Shown one piece after another: positions 39,134 through 48,340 of a DNA stretch of 64,000 nt. The position numbers and the translations under genes are program-made. This DNA is from CAWJLE01 sp963843645. Its GTDB lineage: Bacteria > Chloroflexota > Anaerolineae > DAOTYC01. The first letter of the stretch is position 1. Each line of letters begins with the position of its first letter. The stretch lies in the NCBI GenBank assembly GCA_963843645.1, contig CAWJLE010000005.1:682001-746000 (forward strand), given 5' to 3'. Under the pieces are notes generated by a model. The model ran no database searches, was not told the DNA's origin, and worked only from the letters and a program-made list of their open reading frames with translations.

Positions 39134-40168
39134 AGACAATCATGGTCACCGGCGGAGCGGGCTTCATCGGCAGCAACTTCGCCCGCCATATTCTCGACAC
39201 TTATCCGAAATACCGGGTTGTGGTCTACGACAAGCTGACTTATGCCGGAAATATGGACAACCTGCGCGACCTGACGACTTCGCGTCGCTTCGTTTTCGTG
39301 AAGGGCGACATTGCCGATGCGAGCGAAGTGACGGCCACGCTGCGCGACCATCGCGTCGACGCGATCGTCAACTTTGCTGCTGAAAGCCACGTCGACCGCT
39401 CGATCCTCGATCCCGACGCGTTCATCCGAACCGACGTCTACGGGACGTACGTGCTGTTGGAAGCGGCCCGATCGTCAGAAGATCGAGCGGTTTCTGCAAG
39501 TGTCCACTGACGAGGTTTGTGGCTCGACCGCTTCAGGCGCTTTCAAGGAGTCCGATCCGCTTGCCCCGAACAGCCCTTACTCGGCCAGCAAGGCCGGCGG
39601 CGAGCTGATGGTCCGCGCCTACAGCCAGACCTTCGGGCTGCCCACGCTGGTGACTCGTGGCTCGAACACCTTCGGGCCGTTCCAGTATCCGGAGAAACTG
39701 GCGTCTCTCTTCATCACGAATGCCATCGACGACCTGCCGCTGCCGGTGTACGGTGACGGCAAGCAGGTCCGTGACTGGCTGTACGTGCTGGATCACTGTC
39801 GGGGCATCGACGTGGTGCTGCATCGGGGCACGCCCGGCGAAGTCTACAACGTCGGCGGGGAGAACGAGCGGTACAACATGCAGGTGACGGAATTGATACT
39901 GGGCCTGTTGGGCAAGCCGCGCACCCTGATCCGCTACGTGCCCGATCGGCCCGGCCACGACCGCCGCTACGCTCTGGATTGCACCAAGATCAAAGCCCTG
40001 GGTTGGACGCCGCGCCGTGATTGGGAGGCGGCCATGGCCGAGACCGTGCAGTGGTACCGCGCGAACGAATGGTGGTGGCGCAAGATCAAGAGTGGTGAGT
40101 TTGAAGCCTATTACCGGCAGCAATACGCCGAACGCCTCGCGCGCAGCCGCGATTGCCTTGACGTGTAG
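39130..40168 (+). CDS. rmlB: dTDP-glucose 4,6-dehydratase (one frameshift)
   Basis: About 346 aa extended SDR enzyme. Rossmann motif MVTGGAGFIGSNFARHIL, DKLTYAGNMDNL, NFAAESHVDRSI, then after a break near 39480 QVSTDEVCGS, the catalytic PYSASKAGGE, TRGSNTFGPFQYPEKL and RDWLYVLDHC. TTG start at 39130 with AAGGAGGAG upstream, overlapping the preceding stop. Converts dTDP-glucose to the 4-keto-6-deoxy sugar. No RmlC/RmlD follows in this window. Confidence 0.9.
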
Positions 40169-40194
40169 GCCAGCCGTAAGACGATACCAACGAT

Positions 40195-40207
40195 ACTTCG
40201 GAAGTCT
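40195..40207. repeat. REP-like element core, copy 1
   Basis: ACTTCGGAAGTCT, 27 bp after the rmlB stop. The same 13-mer occurs at 53473 and 61684. It contains the palindrome ACTTCGGAAGT. Confidence 0.5.
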
Positions 40208-40290
40208 GAGTCGGGTCGCGAACGGTGTGCGCACCAGCGGGTGTCAGCGGGCGGGCGAGGTTTGCCGCGCCGGCCGGCGCCCTTCACAAC

Positions 40291-40328
40291 AAAAAAAGAG
40301 AAGCATTCCACAACTGGAATGCTTCTCT
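40291..40328 (-). terminator. rho-independent terminator of the repeat-array transcript
   Basis: A perfect 13-bp hairpin (AGAGAAGCATTCC 40297-40309, GGAATGCTTCTCT 40316-40328, 6-nt loop) is followed on the minus strand by seven T residues. It ends transcription coming leftward through the repeat array. Confidence 0.82.
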
Positions 40329-40924
40329 GATCCTTCGAGAAATACAAGGACCCCGACTAACCCTGGTTCCCTGTCCGTGGCATCCGCTACTAACTTCCTC
40401 ATTGAGGAAGCGCCCCTACGCAAGCTCCCGAGCTCCTCTCCTTCCGAAGATTGTGCTCGCTTGCCGCCCCTCAGAGCTTTCGCTCCGACCTGCGGCTCAC
40501 GACTTCGCCCGTTGCCGGGATCGCCGCTCTGCTCACTTCAGTGCTTTCGCCTCTGGCTACTGACTTCCTTGTTTAGGGGAAGCGCCCCTACGTAAGCTCC
40601 CGAGCCGACTCTCCTTTCGGAGGTTTAACTCGCTCGCCGCTTTCAGCGCTTGCGCTCCGATTGCGACTCACGGGCCCGTTGCCGGGTTGACCGCTTTGCT
40701 TACTTTGAGACATTCACCCCGGTTACTGACTTCCTTGTTCAAGGGAAGCGCCCCTACGCAAGCTCCCGCGCTCGACACTCCTTACGAAGGCCCAACGCAC
40801 TCGTCGCCTTCAGGCTCGCGCCCTCAACTGCGACTCACGGACCCGTTGCCGGGTGACCGCCTGCCTACTTCAGAACTTTCGCCGGACCATTTAAGGTACT
40901 GCAGCTATTCTTCGAGGCCCTTGT
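40297..40924 (-). ncRNA. candidate non-coding RNA made of three ~168-nt structured repeats
   Basis: Fills most of the 854-bp gap 40169-41022, which holds no credible gene. Units begin near 40388, 40558 and 40724 (periods about 170 and 166). Each contains GAAGCGCCCCTACG (at 40407, 40579 and 40745) and GTTGCCGGG (at 40511, 40678 and 40845). As minus-strand RNA each unit has CCCG-GCAA-CGGG with a GNRA tetraloop, a CUUCC...GGAAG hairpin whose loop side varies with pairing kept, and in unit 2 CUCC-GAAA-GGAG. A strong promoter precedes and a terminator follows on the same strand. Not matched to any RNA family I know. Confidence 0.6.
40388..40892. repeat. tandem array, three units of ~166-170 bp
   Basis: Units 40388-40557, 40558-40723 and 40724-40892. 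The most conserved blocks are the unit start (TACTGACTTCCTTGTT in units 2 and 3) and CGCCCCTACG-AAGCTCCCG. Variation is higher between blocks. Confidence 0.85.
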
Positions 40925-40930
40925 GTCACT

Positions 40931-40959
40931 ACTATACACGAAATCGGGGCGTTTGTCAA
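40931..40959 (-). promoter_or_regulatory. consensus sigma70 promoter firing into the repeat array
   Basis: Minus strand TTGACA (40959-40954), 17-bp spacer, TATAGT (40936-40931). No open frame starts downstream before the array. Confidence 0.72.
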
Positions 40960-41022
40960 GGTGTTTTACCTTAAAATCCATACCGCAGAAGTCACAGAAA
41001 GGTATACACCGTCGAGGTCAAC

Positions 41023-42419
41023 TCACCAGCCCCAGTCCACCATTCGCTCATCCACGGAATTGTACTGGAAGGTGATGTCCTTCAGCGCATCTTCCAGGAA
41101 GGGTCCCTTCTCGCTGCCATCCGCTTTCATGCGGAACAGCTCCCAACGGCCGCGCTCGTCGGTGAAATAGGCGATGTACTGGCCGTCCGGCGACCAGGTG
41201 GGAGACACGCTGTTCACGGCCACGTCCGCCAGCGGCCAGCTCCGCGTTACCTGGTTCCGGCCCTTGGCGTCGTCGTTCAGCACGACGACTTCCCAGTGAT
41301 CCGCCGATTTCGTCTGGAAGACGATCCGGTGCACGTTCGGAGCCCATTCCGGCGATCGATCGCCCTGATAGTCGGTCATCTGCCACTTGTTGGGAGCGTC
41401 GTGCACGTCACCGACGCTGTTGTCTGCGCTGGTCAGGGAAAGACCCCGATCGCTGGCGTAGATGAGGCGCACGCCGTCCGGCGCCCAGCTCGGAGAGTAG
41501 GCGAAGTCGTGGGACAGCAAGGTCTGGAAGTCCTGGCCGTCGGCGCTTATCGTCGCGATCTTCCACCACGGATGGCGCGGACCGCTGATACACTTCTTCA
41601 TGACTCCCTTGCCCGGTATTGGGATCTTGAAGCATATGACTTTCTGCGTGTCGTCGCCGGGATAGATCTGGAACGCGATCTCCTGGCCGTCCGGGGACCA
41701 GGAGGGCGCTCGCACCCCGATGGTCTTCGCATCGTAGCCGAAGATCAGATGCTCGTCGCTCCCGTCGGTGTTGATCACCCACAACCCGCGCGGGAAGGTG
41801 TCCCAGCGACCGAAGACGACCTTCGTCCCATCCGGGGACAGCGAGGGATCGAAACCGTTGGTCAGCCTGTGGAGTCCCGTCCCGTCCGCATCGATGATGT
41901 AAATGTCGCCGCCGGTGGACGTCTCGAAGACCAGCTTGCCCTGTGTGCCCGGAGCGCCGGTGGCCGCGGTCGGCCCGGCTTCGCGGTCGCAGTCGGCTCG
42001 GGCGCCGGCGTGGTGCTCATCGGCGCAGCCGTCGATGGCGCGGCCTCGGCCGCCGCAGGTACGTCTGTGACCTGCGCGACGTCGCTCAGCGATCCATGGA
42101 CGGTGACGTAATCGGCACCGCCGCTGATCCACCCCTGGCCCGACCCGGTGGAGCCATCGGCGGAACTCGGCGCGCCGGCAAAGGCGATGCGCAGCCAACC
42201 GCTGGTCGGATGAACCCCAGTGACGTCCGCCTTCACGCCTGAGGCGAGAGAGCCGATGGCCGGATAGTTCACGCCCGGGCCTTGCCGGACGTTGATGGAC
42301 GCCGCCTGAACCTCAGCCCAGACGCTGTTCTGGGCGATAGCCGGTCCCGTCAGCGCGAGACCAGACAACAGGACAGTCAACAGAATGACGTATTGGATCG
42401 TTGCCAGGTAGTGCTTCAT
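41023..42419 (-). CDS. secreted SH3-domain protein with TolB-like WD40 propeller (one frameshift)
   Basis: About 466 aa. Signal peptide VILLTVLLSGLALTGPAIAQ, then a bacterial SH3 domain (ASINVRQGPGVNYPAIGSL...GWLRIAF). A Pro/Thr-rich linker follows. The C-terminal ~320 residues have repeats of the TolB/PD40 type: DGTGLHRLTNGFDPSLSPDGTKVVF, APSWSPDGQEIAF, YSPSWAPDGVRL, SPTWSPDGQYIAY. The frame breaks near 41970 within the linker. Extracellular or cell-wall-bound; probably binds wall or polymer. Confidence 0.82.
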
Positions 42420-42481
42420 CTTCTACATCACGCTCCTATCGCTGTGGTGATACCTGACAGAGTTGCAGCCAACTCAGATAC

Positions 42482-42510
42482 TTAGCGCCATAATTATCTA
42501 GCAGCGCTAA
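42482..42510. promoter_or_regulatory. inverted repeat at promoter start site, candidate operator
   Basis: TTAGCGC (42482-42488), 15-bp gap, GCGCTAA (42504-42510), placed just downstream of the -10 box. Confidence 0.5.
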
Positions 42511-42539
42511 ATAATACCACTGCTGCCATGTCTTGTCAA
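42511..42539 (-). promoter_or_regulatory. sigma70 promoter of SH3/TolB-like gene
   Basis: Minus strand TTGACA (42539-42534), 17-bp spacer, TATTAT (42516-42511), 92 bp upstream of ATG 42419. Confidence 0.68.
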
Positions 42540-42648
42540 AACCCACTTCGGCCTTCAGTCGCGACTTGCGCAATCACAAGCCTGCCTCATTTTGCATCCA
42601 CTTGCCTTTGAAGTAAAATCCGCGCCGAACAGGAGATCGAAACGAAAA

Positions 42649-43419
42649 ATGAGCAAAGGCATCGAATCGAGCAAGCCCCGCCGGCTGGCGGAGGACAAAC
42701 ACTGGTGGTTTCGCAGCCGAACCCACGCGTTGCTGAACATGCTGGACGGCTGCGTCCGTCCGCCTGACAGATCGCGGCGCGTTCTGGACGTGGGCTGCGG
42801 CGCCGGCAACATGTTCCATCACCTGGCGCGCTACGGCTCGGTCGTAGGCGTCGAGAACAACCCCAAGCCGCTGAAGGTCGCCCTGGAGCGTGGATACGAC
42901 GTCCGTCTGGCTGCCGCCGAATCCATGCCGTTCGAGCCGGAGTCTTTCGATCTCATCGCAGCGCTCGACGTGATCGAGCACTGTGTCGACGACGTGGTAG
43001 TGCTGCAGGAGATTCACCGAATCGCTGCGCCGGGCGCACTGCTCGTGATCACCACGCCGGCCTTCGCCTGGCTGTGGAGCCACAACGACGAGGTCAACCA
43101 TCACTACCGGCGATACTCCGGCGCCACGCTGCGTACCCGCCTGGAGGTGGCCGGTTTTCGCGTGCGCCGGCTGGCCTACAACAACTTCTTCATCTTCCCG
43201 CCGGTCGCGGCGCTCATCTTCAGCCGGCGCCAGAGTAAGGCCGTTCCGGACCTGGCCGCGCCGGACACCGACGAAGATGCGTACCAGGTGGAAATGGAGC
43301 CGGCCTCGGCGCCGGTCAACGCTGCGCTGACGGTCGTCGGGTGGGTGGAGGCCACGCTGCTGCGCTGGATCAATCTGCCTTTCGGCACTGCCATCATCTG
43401 TATCGCGGAGCGGGTGTAA
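42649..43419 (+). CDS. class I SAM-dependent methyltransferase
   Basis: 256 aa. Motif I RRVLDVGCGAGNMFHHLA, the SAM-ribose acidic position GVENNPKPL, motif II-III FDLIAALDVIEHCVDD (a Methyltransf_11/UbiE-type pattern), and GALLVITTPAFAWLW. C-terminal region has a hydrophobic helix NFFIFPPVAALIF, suggesting membrane contact and a lipid or glycan acceptor. Start at ATG 42649. Confidence 0.85.
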   Translation: MSKGIESSKPRRLAEDKHWWFRSRTHALLNMLDGCVRPPDRSRRVLDVGCGAGNMFHHLARYGSVVGVENNPKPLKVALERGYDVRLAAAESMPFEPESFDLIAALDVIEHCVDDVVVLQEIHRIAAPGALLVITTPAFAWLWSHNDEVNHHYRRYSGATLRTRLEVAGFRVRRLAYNNFFIFPPVAALIFSRRQSKAVPDLAAPDTDEDAYQVEMEPASAPVNAALTVVGWVEATLLRWINLPFGTAIICIAERV

Positions 43420-43499
43420 GCTTTTCGACTGGACATTCGGCACGTTCTCGTATATCATAATAACGACATCAGCGTCACACAGAAAGGTGGTGAGTCGCG

Positions 43500-43742
43500 A
43501 TGATGAGTAATGGTGAAGCTGAATTCAGGTTTGACGATTGGCTGTCTGAAGGAATCCACGGCATCAAGACGCGGCGCCGTCACGTGATGAAGAGCATCCT
43601 GCCGCAGGAGTTCGGCAAGCACGTCCGGGCCGCCCGCAAGGAAATGCTTCTCGCCGTCCGTAGTCTGGTCGATGAGGCTATCGAGCAGACCGAGAAGAAG
43701 GACAAGGAGCCGACGAAGGCCACCACCATCAAGGTGGAGTAG
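43500..43742 (+). CDS. small hypothetical protein
   Basis: 80 aa, charged and probably helical (FGKHVRAARKEMLLAVRSLVDEAIEQTEKK). It has GGTGG-type Shine-Dalgarno sequence 10 bases upstream. I recognise no domain. Ends 3 bp from the convergent RqcH gene. Confidence 0.65.
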   Translation: MMSNGEAEFRFDDWLSEGIHGIKTRRRHVMKSILPQEFGKHVRAARKEMLLAVRSLVDEAIEQTEKKDKEPTKATTIKVE

Positions 43743-43745
43743 GCG

Positions 43746-45455
43746 TCACGCGCCTTTCGGCTCGACGTGCACGGTGGTTTCTTGGCTGTAGGTAACCAAC
43801 CCGGGCGCGGCGCCTTTGATGCGCTTGACGTAGCGGCGCTCGGTGTAGTCGACCGCGACGGACCGGTCGGCGCGCCCGGCCGAGTAATAAGCGGCGAATC
43901 CAGCCGCCTGCAATAAGGTCGTCCGGGGGACGGGCTTCCCTTCCGTCTGGACGATGACGTGCGAGCCCGGGATGCCCCGGGCGTGCAGCCATACATCCGC
44001 GCCGGCAGCGCGATGGGTCAACTCATCGTTCTGCCGGCTGTTTTTGCCCACCCAGATCGTGAACCCGTCCACCGATTGCACCGACAAGGGTCTGCTGCGC
44101 GCCGCGCGCGAGCGTTTGGGCTGTTCTTTGACATAACCCGCTTCTTCCAATGCAGAACGAACCTCTTCGATCTCCGGCTGGTTGCTTGCCAGGTCCAGAT
44201 CGTTGGTCAGCTGCTGCAGGTAGCGCTCGGCCAGGTCCAGCTCCGCCAGCATGGGCGGCAGCTCTTTCGCCGCCTTCTTGGCGCGGCTGTACTGGTCGAA
44301 CAGGTGGTGCGCGTTCTCGGCCGGTGTCAGCTTGGGGTCCAGCTCGATCTGCAGCGGCCGGTCGGGCGCCCACTCGACCGTGAGCCGCTTTTGGCCCGGC
44401 TTGACCTCGTGGGCGTAAGCCAACAGCATCTCGCCCGACAACCGCAGCGCGTCGATCTGTTCCTGCGACTGCAGCGAGCGGTGGAGGCTGCCGCGCTTGC
44501 GGTCGACCTGTTTCAATGCGCCGCCGATCAGCAATCGGACCTGCCGCTTGGTCGCACCGTAGGGGTCACGACTGGTCTGCGCCTGGATGTAGCGCTCGAT
44601 GGCCTGGCCGATCGTCTCCGTTCGGTCGAAGGCGCCGGCGTGGCGCAGCGCATAGGGCGCGAAGTCGGTCACTTCTCCGTCCGCGACGGCGACGCACGGA
44701 TCCCAGGGCCCGCGCGTTTCGCTGCGGACCAGGTGATCGAACTCGCGCGAGAGCGGGCCGACCCGTCCCTGGTTGGGGGCCTCGTCCAGCTGCGCCACCG
44801 CGACCTCGGCGTGCCCGTAGGCCCGGAAGGCCAGCTCTCGCGCCAGCAGAGGGCTCACGCCGCGCACGCCGTTGACCAGCGCCCGCCAGACCGGCGTGGC
44901 GGGTTCGCCTGCCTGGAGGATCTCCCTCAGCCGCAGCTCGGTCATTTCCCCGGACGGCAGCTTGTCCTGGCTCGGCGGCGGCACGTAGGGCTGGCGCGGC
45001 AGGATCGTGCGGTATCGGTTGACCTCCGGTCCTACGCGCTTGATGCTGTCCAGCACCACGTCGTCCGCGTCGAGCAAGATGACGTTGCTGTGGCGTCCCA
45101 TGATCTCGACCACCAGCGTCGTGTTGCCCTGCTCGTGGTGGTGAAAGCCCAGCCGCAGGATGCGCTCGTCAGGCGCCTGCTCCACTGCGGACAGGCGGGC
45201 GTCCCGCACGTCGCGGCGCAAGAGCAGCAGCAGCGGCGTGTGCGTCTCCACGCCACGGCGCAGTTTCTCGGAAGAGAAGTGCACGCGGGCGAGCTGCGGA
45301 TGCGCGGAGATCAGCAGGTAGCGCCGGGCGGGCGGAACCCACAGTTCCATGCCGAGCGTCAGCTCGTCGACGAGCACCACTTCCTGGACACGGCCGCCGA
45401 TCTGGCCCTGAAGCTCATCGGCCACGGCGGCCAGCGTCAGCGCGTCGAAATACAT
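43746..45455 (-). CDS. rqcH: ribosome quality control protein RqcH/NFACT family
   Basis: 569 aa. NFACT-N: MYFDALTLAAVADELQGQIG and ISAHPQLARVHFS. Central coiled-coil/HhH region: YIQAQTSRDPYGATKRQV to QYSRAKKAAKELPPML. C-terminal NFACT-R (DUF814): VGKNSRQNDELTHRAAGADVW and HARGIPGSHVIV. In other bacteria it binds split 50S subunits and adds alanine tails. Start at ATG 45455, overlapping the GT4 stop by one base; the frame upstream is a shadow. Confidence 0.92.
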   Translation of the reverse strand: MYFDALTLAAVADELQGQIGGRVQEVVLVDELTLGMELWVPPARRYLLISAHPQLARVHFSSEKLRRGVETHTPLLLLLRRDVRDARLSAVEQAPDERILRLGFHHHEQGNTTLVVEIMGRHSNVILLDADDVVLDSIKRVGPEVNRYRTILPRQPYVPPPSQDKLPSGEMTELRLREILQAGEPATPVWRALVNGVRGVSPLLARELAFRAYGHAEVAVAQLDEAPNQGRVGPLSREFDHLVRSETRGPWDPCVAVADGEVTDFAPYALRHAGAFDRTETIGQAIERYIQAQTSRDPYGATKRQVRLLIGGALKQVDRKRGSLHRSLQSQEQIDALRLSGEMLLAYAHEVKPGQKRLTVEWAPDRPLQIELDPKLTPAENAHHLFDQYSRAKKAAKELPPMLAELDLAERYLQQLTNDLDLASNQPEIEEVRSALEEAGYVKEQPKRSRAARSRPLSVQSVDGFTIWVGKNSRQNDELTHRAAGADVWLHARGIPGSHVIVQTEGKPVPRTTLLQAAGFAAYYSAGRADRSVAVDYTERRYVKRIKGAAPGLVTYSQETTVHVEPKGA

Positions 45456-46594
45456 CAGATGGTCCCTTTCAGCTGTCGTTGATAGACGGCCAGGGTCTCT
45501 TCCGCCGCCCGCGCCCACGAGAAGTGGGCCGCCTGCGCCAGTCCGGCCGCGCGCATCTCGTTTCGCAGGGCTTCGTCCTCCCAGATCGCCTTCACCTGGG
45601 CTGCCACGTCGTCGACCTGGTCCGGGTCGAAGTAGCGTGCCGCATCGCCGCCCAGCTCGGGCAGGCTCGAAGTCCGGCTGCAGGCGACGGGCGCGCCGCA
45701 GGCCATCGCTTCCAGCACCGGCAGCCCGAAGCCCTCGTACACTGACGGCACCACGGCGGCGGTCGCCGCGCTGTAGACCGCGGGCAGGTCCTCGTCCGGC
45801 GCGTAGCCGAGCAGTCGGACGTCGACGTTGGGGCCCAGCTCGTCCAGGCGGCGGAAGAAGCCCTCGTACAGCCAGCCTTTCGCCCCGACCAGAACCAGCG
45901 GCGGGCAGCGCCCGTGCGGGTCCTGCCGGCGGAGCGCGTCGAGAGCGTCCAGAAGCCGAATCAGGTTCTTGCGCGGCTCCAGGGTCCCGACGTGGAGCAG
46001 GAAGCGCTCGGGCAGCGCGTATTTCGCGCGGACCTCGGCGCACCTTGCGGCCGGAGCCGGCCGGAAATGCGAAGCCGCGGCCTCGTAGACCACGGTGATC
46101 TTGGCCGGATCGACGCCGAAATGGGAGACGAGATCGTGCTTCGTGGATTCCGAGATGGCGATGATGGCGCCCGCGCGCCGGCAGAAGAGAGGCACGGCCA
46201 GGTTCAGATAGCGGTAGTTGAGCGGCTTGTGATGGGCCGGGAAAAGATGAAAGATGAGGTCGTGCACGGTCAGCACGGTCGGGACGCCCCGCAGCGGCAG
46301 CAGCAGGTGCTCGGTGGCATGAAACAGCTCCGCGTCCGGCAGCAGGCGGTCGAAGCCCACGCCCGCCAGCTGCCCCAGGTAGACGGCCATGCGCCAGGGC
46401 TTGTAGCCCGCGTACACCGTGCGCGCCGGAAGGTGGTCCAGCCCGGACAGGGGCCGGCTGGTCCGATCCCGGTTGTAGAAGAGACCCCAGCGGCCGGGCC
46501 GGCGCTCATCGAGGCCCCTGACCAGGCTCTCTGCGTAACGTCCCAGCCCGGCCCGACTGTGCACGGCGGCCGAAACGTCGACGTAAATCGGCAT
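45455..46594 (-). CDS. glycosyltransferase family 4
   Basis: 379 aa GT-B enzyme. N-domain MPIYVDVSAAVHSRAGLGRYA, FHATEHLLLPLRGVPTVLTVHDLI, IIAISESTKHDLV. C-domain FLLHVGTLEPRKNLIRLLDAL and the E-x7-E site VPSVYEGFGLPVLEAMACG. Typical mannosyl/glucosyltransferase of this group. Co-transcribed with the alpha-amylase upstream (25 bp) and rqcH downstream. Confidence 0.9.
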   Translation of the reverse strand: MPIYVDVSAAVHSRAGLGRYAESLVRGLDERRPGRWGLFYNRDRTSRPLSGLDHLPARTVYAGYKPWRMAVYLGQLAGVGFDRLLPDAELFHATEHLLLPLRGVPTVLTVHDLIFHLFPAHHKPLNYRYLNLAVPLFCRRAGAIIAISESTKHDLVSHFGVDPAKITVVYEAAASHFRPAPAARCAEVRAKYALPERFLLHVGTLEPRKNLIRLLDALDALRRQDPHGRCPPLVLVGAKGWLYEGFFRRLDELGPNVDVRLLGYAPDEDLPAVYSAATAAVVPSVYEGFGLPVLEAMACGAPVACSRTSSLPELGGDAARYFDPDQVDDVAAQVKAIWEDEALRNEMRAAGLAQAAHFSWARAAEETLAVYQRQLKGTI

Positions 46595-46619
46595 CGGTTC
46601 CGTCCACGGCTCCTGTATG

Positions 46620-48077
46620 CTAAGCTACGACGTCGAACACAGCGCCGGACTGCGGCGGCAGCGCAAGGTTCATCAGTTTGCCTTGCGTCACCCGCAGAAT
46701 GTCGCCGCTCCACACCTCACGCAGGACCGCGCCCTCGGCCAGGTAGTCACCGGTGGGCACATTTATGCGCGTGGTGCTGCGACCCGCGTTCAGCGCGACG
46801 ACCACCGTCTCTCCGTCGATCCGGCGGCCGAAAGTGAACGTGCGCCGCTCGGCGTGCAGCGGCTGATAATCGCCCTCCGTGAGCGCCCGGCGCTCGTGGC
46901 GCAGCTTGATGAAGCGGGTATACGCCTCGTGCAGAGCAACGTTCCAGCGCGCCGGATCCCAGACCATGCTTCCCCGGCAGTCCGGGTCACGGCCGCCTAC
47001 CATGCCGATCTCGTCGCCGTAGTACACGCAGGGCGCACCGACGTACGTCATCTGGAACAGGACGGCCAGCATGACGGCGCGCTCGTCGCCCCGGGCGAGG
47101 CTCAGCAGACGCGCGGTATCGTGGCTGTCCATCAGGTTGAGCTGCGACAAGTTGACCGACTTCGGGTACAGGTTCAGCAGGTCGTCGATCGCCTGCCGGA
47201 ATCCCGCGCCGTCGAGCCGTGGCACCGGCGCGTACGACAGCCCGGCCGTCAGGTTCTCGTCGATCGTGTCGCTCAGGAAGAAGCCCATCGAGGCTCGCGC
47301 GAACAGGTAGTTCATCGTGGCGTCGAACTGGCCGCTCATCAGCCAGCGGGTCGCATCGCCCCAGATCTCGCCCACGATGTAGGCGTCCGGATTGGCGTCC
47401 TTCACCCTTCGACGGAACTCGTCCCAGAAGGAGTCGTCGTCGATCTCGTTCGGCACATCCAGGCGCCAGCCGTCGATCCCTTGCTCCACCCAATGGCGCC
47501 CCACGTTCCACAGGAACTCACGCACGTCCGGGTTCTCTGAGTTGAGCTTGGGCAGCGCGCACAGCCCCCACCAGCAGGCGTAGTTCCCGCCGGTTTCGCC
47601 ATCGTAGGCGCGCAGCGGAAAGCCGCGGATGTGGAACCAGTCCAGGTAGGGCGAGGCCGGGCCGTTCTCCAGGATGTGGTTGAACTGGAAGAAACCGCGT
47701 CCGGTGTGATTGAACACACCGTCCAGGACGACTCGCATGCCGCGCCGGTGCGCTTCGTCCAGCAGCGTGCGGAAGGCCGCGTCGCCGCCGAGGATCGGGT
47801 CCACCTGGAGATAGCTGAAAGTGTGGTAGCGGTGATTGGCCGTCGACTGGAAGATCGGGTTGAAATAGAGCGCGTTGATGCCGAGGTCTTGCAGGTAATC
47901 GAGGTGATCGACCACGCCCAACAGGTCGCCGCCCTTAAAACCGTGCGTCGTCGGCGGCGAGTCCCATTCCTCCAGGTGATGCGGTTTTGGCACGTGCGGG
48001 TTTTTCGCGAATCGATCCGGGAAGATCTGATAAAAAACTGCCCCGGGAATCCAGCTTGGAGGCGTTCCGATAGCCAT
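46620..48077 (-). CDS. alpha-amylase family (GH13) neopullulanase/cyclomaltodextrinase-like
   Basis: About 485 aa. GH13 regions: DGVFNHTG (I), GWRLDVPNE (II, nucleophile Asp), GEIWGDATRW (III, acid Glu), MDSHDTAR (IV). N-terminus WIPGAVFYQIFPDRFAKNPHV is typical of enzymes cutting cyclodextrin, pullulan or maltodextrin. No signal peptide, so it acts on internal or imported glucan. Start at ATG 48077, which has GAGGAG upstream; ATG 48107 in the same frame lies only ~6 bases after the predicted transcript start. Confidence 0.88.
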   Translation of the reverse strand: MAIGTPPSWIPGAVFYQIFPDRFAKNPHVPKPHHLEEWDSPPTTHGFKGGDLLGVVDHLDYLQDLGINALYFNPIFQSTANHRYHTFSYLQVDPILGGDAAFRTLLDEAHRRGMRVVLDGVFNHTGRGFFQFNHILENGPASPYLDWFHIRGFPLRAYDGETGGNYACWWGLCALPKLNSENPDVREFLWNVGRHWVEQGIDGWRLDVPNEIDDDSFWDEFRRRVKDANPDAYIVGEIWGDATRWLMSGQFDATMNYLFARASMGFFLSDTIDENLTAGLSYAPVPRLDGAGFRQAIDDLLNLYPKSVNLSQLNLMDSHDTARLLSLARGDERAVMLAVLFQMTYVGAPCVYYGDEIGMVGGRDPDCRGSMVWDPARWNVALHEAYTRFIKLRHERRALTEGDYQPLHAERRTFTFGRRIDGETVVVALNAGRSTTRINVPTGDYLAEGAVLREVWSGDILRVTQGKLMNLALPPQSGAVFDVVA

Positions 48078-48119
48078 AAACGGTTTTTGCTCCTCAAGAA
48101 CTGACATAAACTACCGTTA

Positions 48120-48148
48120 AGACTAACACGCGCGGCGTCATTTGTCAA
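48120..48148 (-). promoter_or_regulatory. sigma70 promoter of amylase-GT4-rqcH operon
   Basis: Minus strand TTGACA (48148-48143), 17-bp spacer, TAGTCT (48125-48120). Confidence 0.62.
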
Positions 48149-48340
48149 CTGGTTTTCACACGTGTGCGCATAGCCGGGGCGGCGGACCTCTCCCCCGGCC
48201 CCAGATCGCAACCTTCATCCCGTTCACATGGCTCCCTCACGAATTTCTCACACCGAGCGGGTATGATGTGCCCGTAAGTTTGAAACACACAACAAAACAA
48301 CCGCGCCGCTGAGCCGGCGCACTCGACCTGGAGGTTTACA

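Noticed and set aside
40388..40892. CRISPR array
   Set aside because: Units are about 168 bp with diverged interiors, not short identical repeats with unique spacers, and no cas gene is nearby.
40291..40959. Transposon guide RNA (omega-RNA) or group II intron fragment
   Set aside because: No TnpB, IscB, transposase or reverse transcriptase occurs in the window, and three tandem copies between a promoter and a terminator do not fit.
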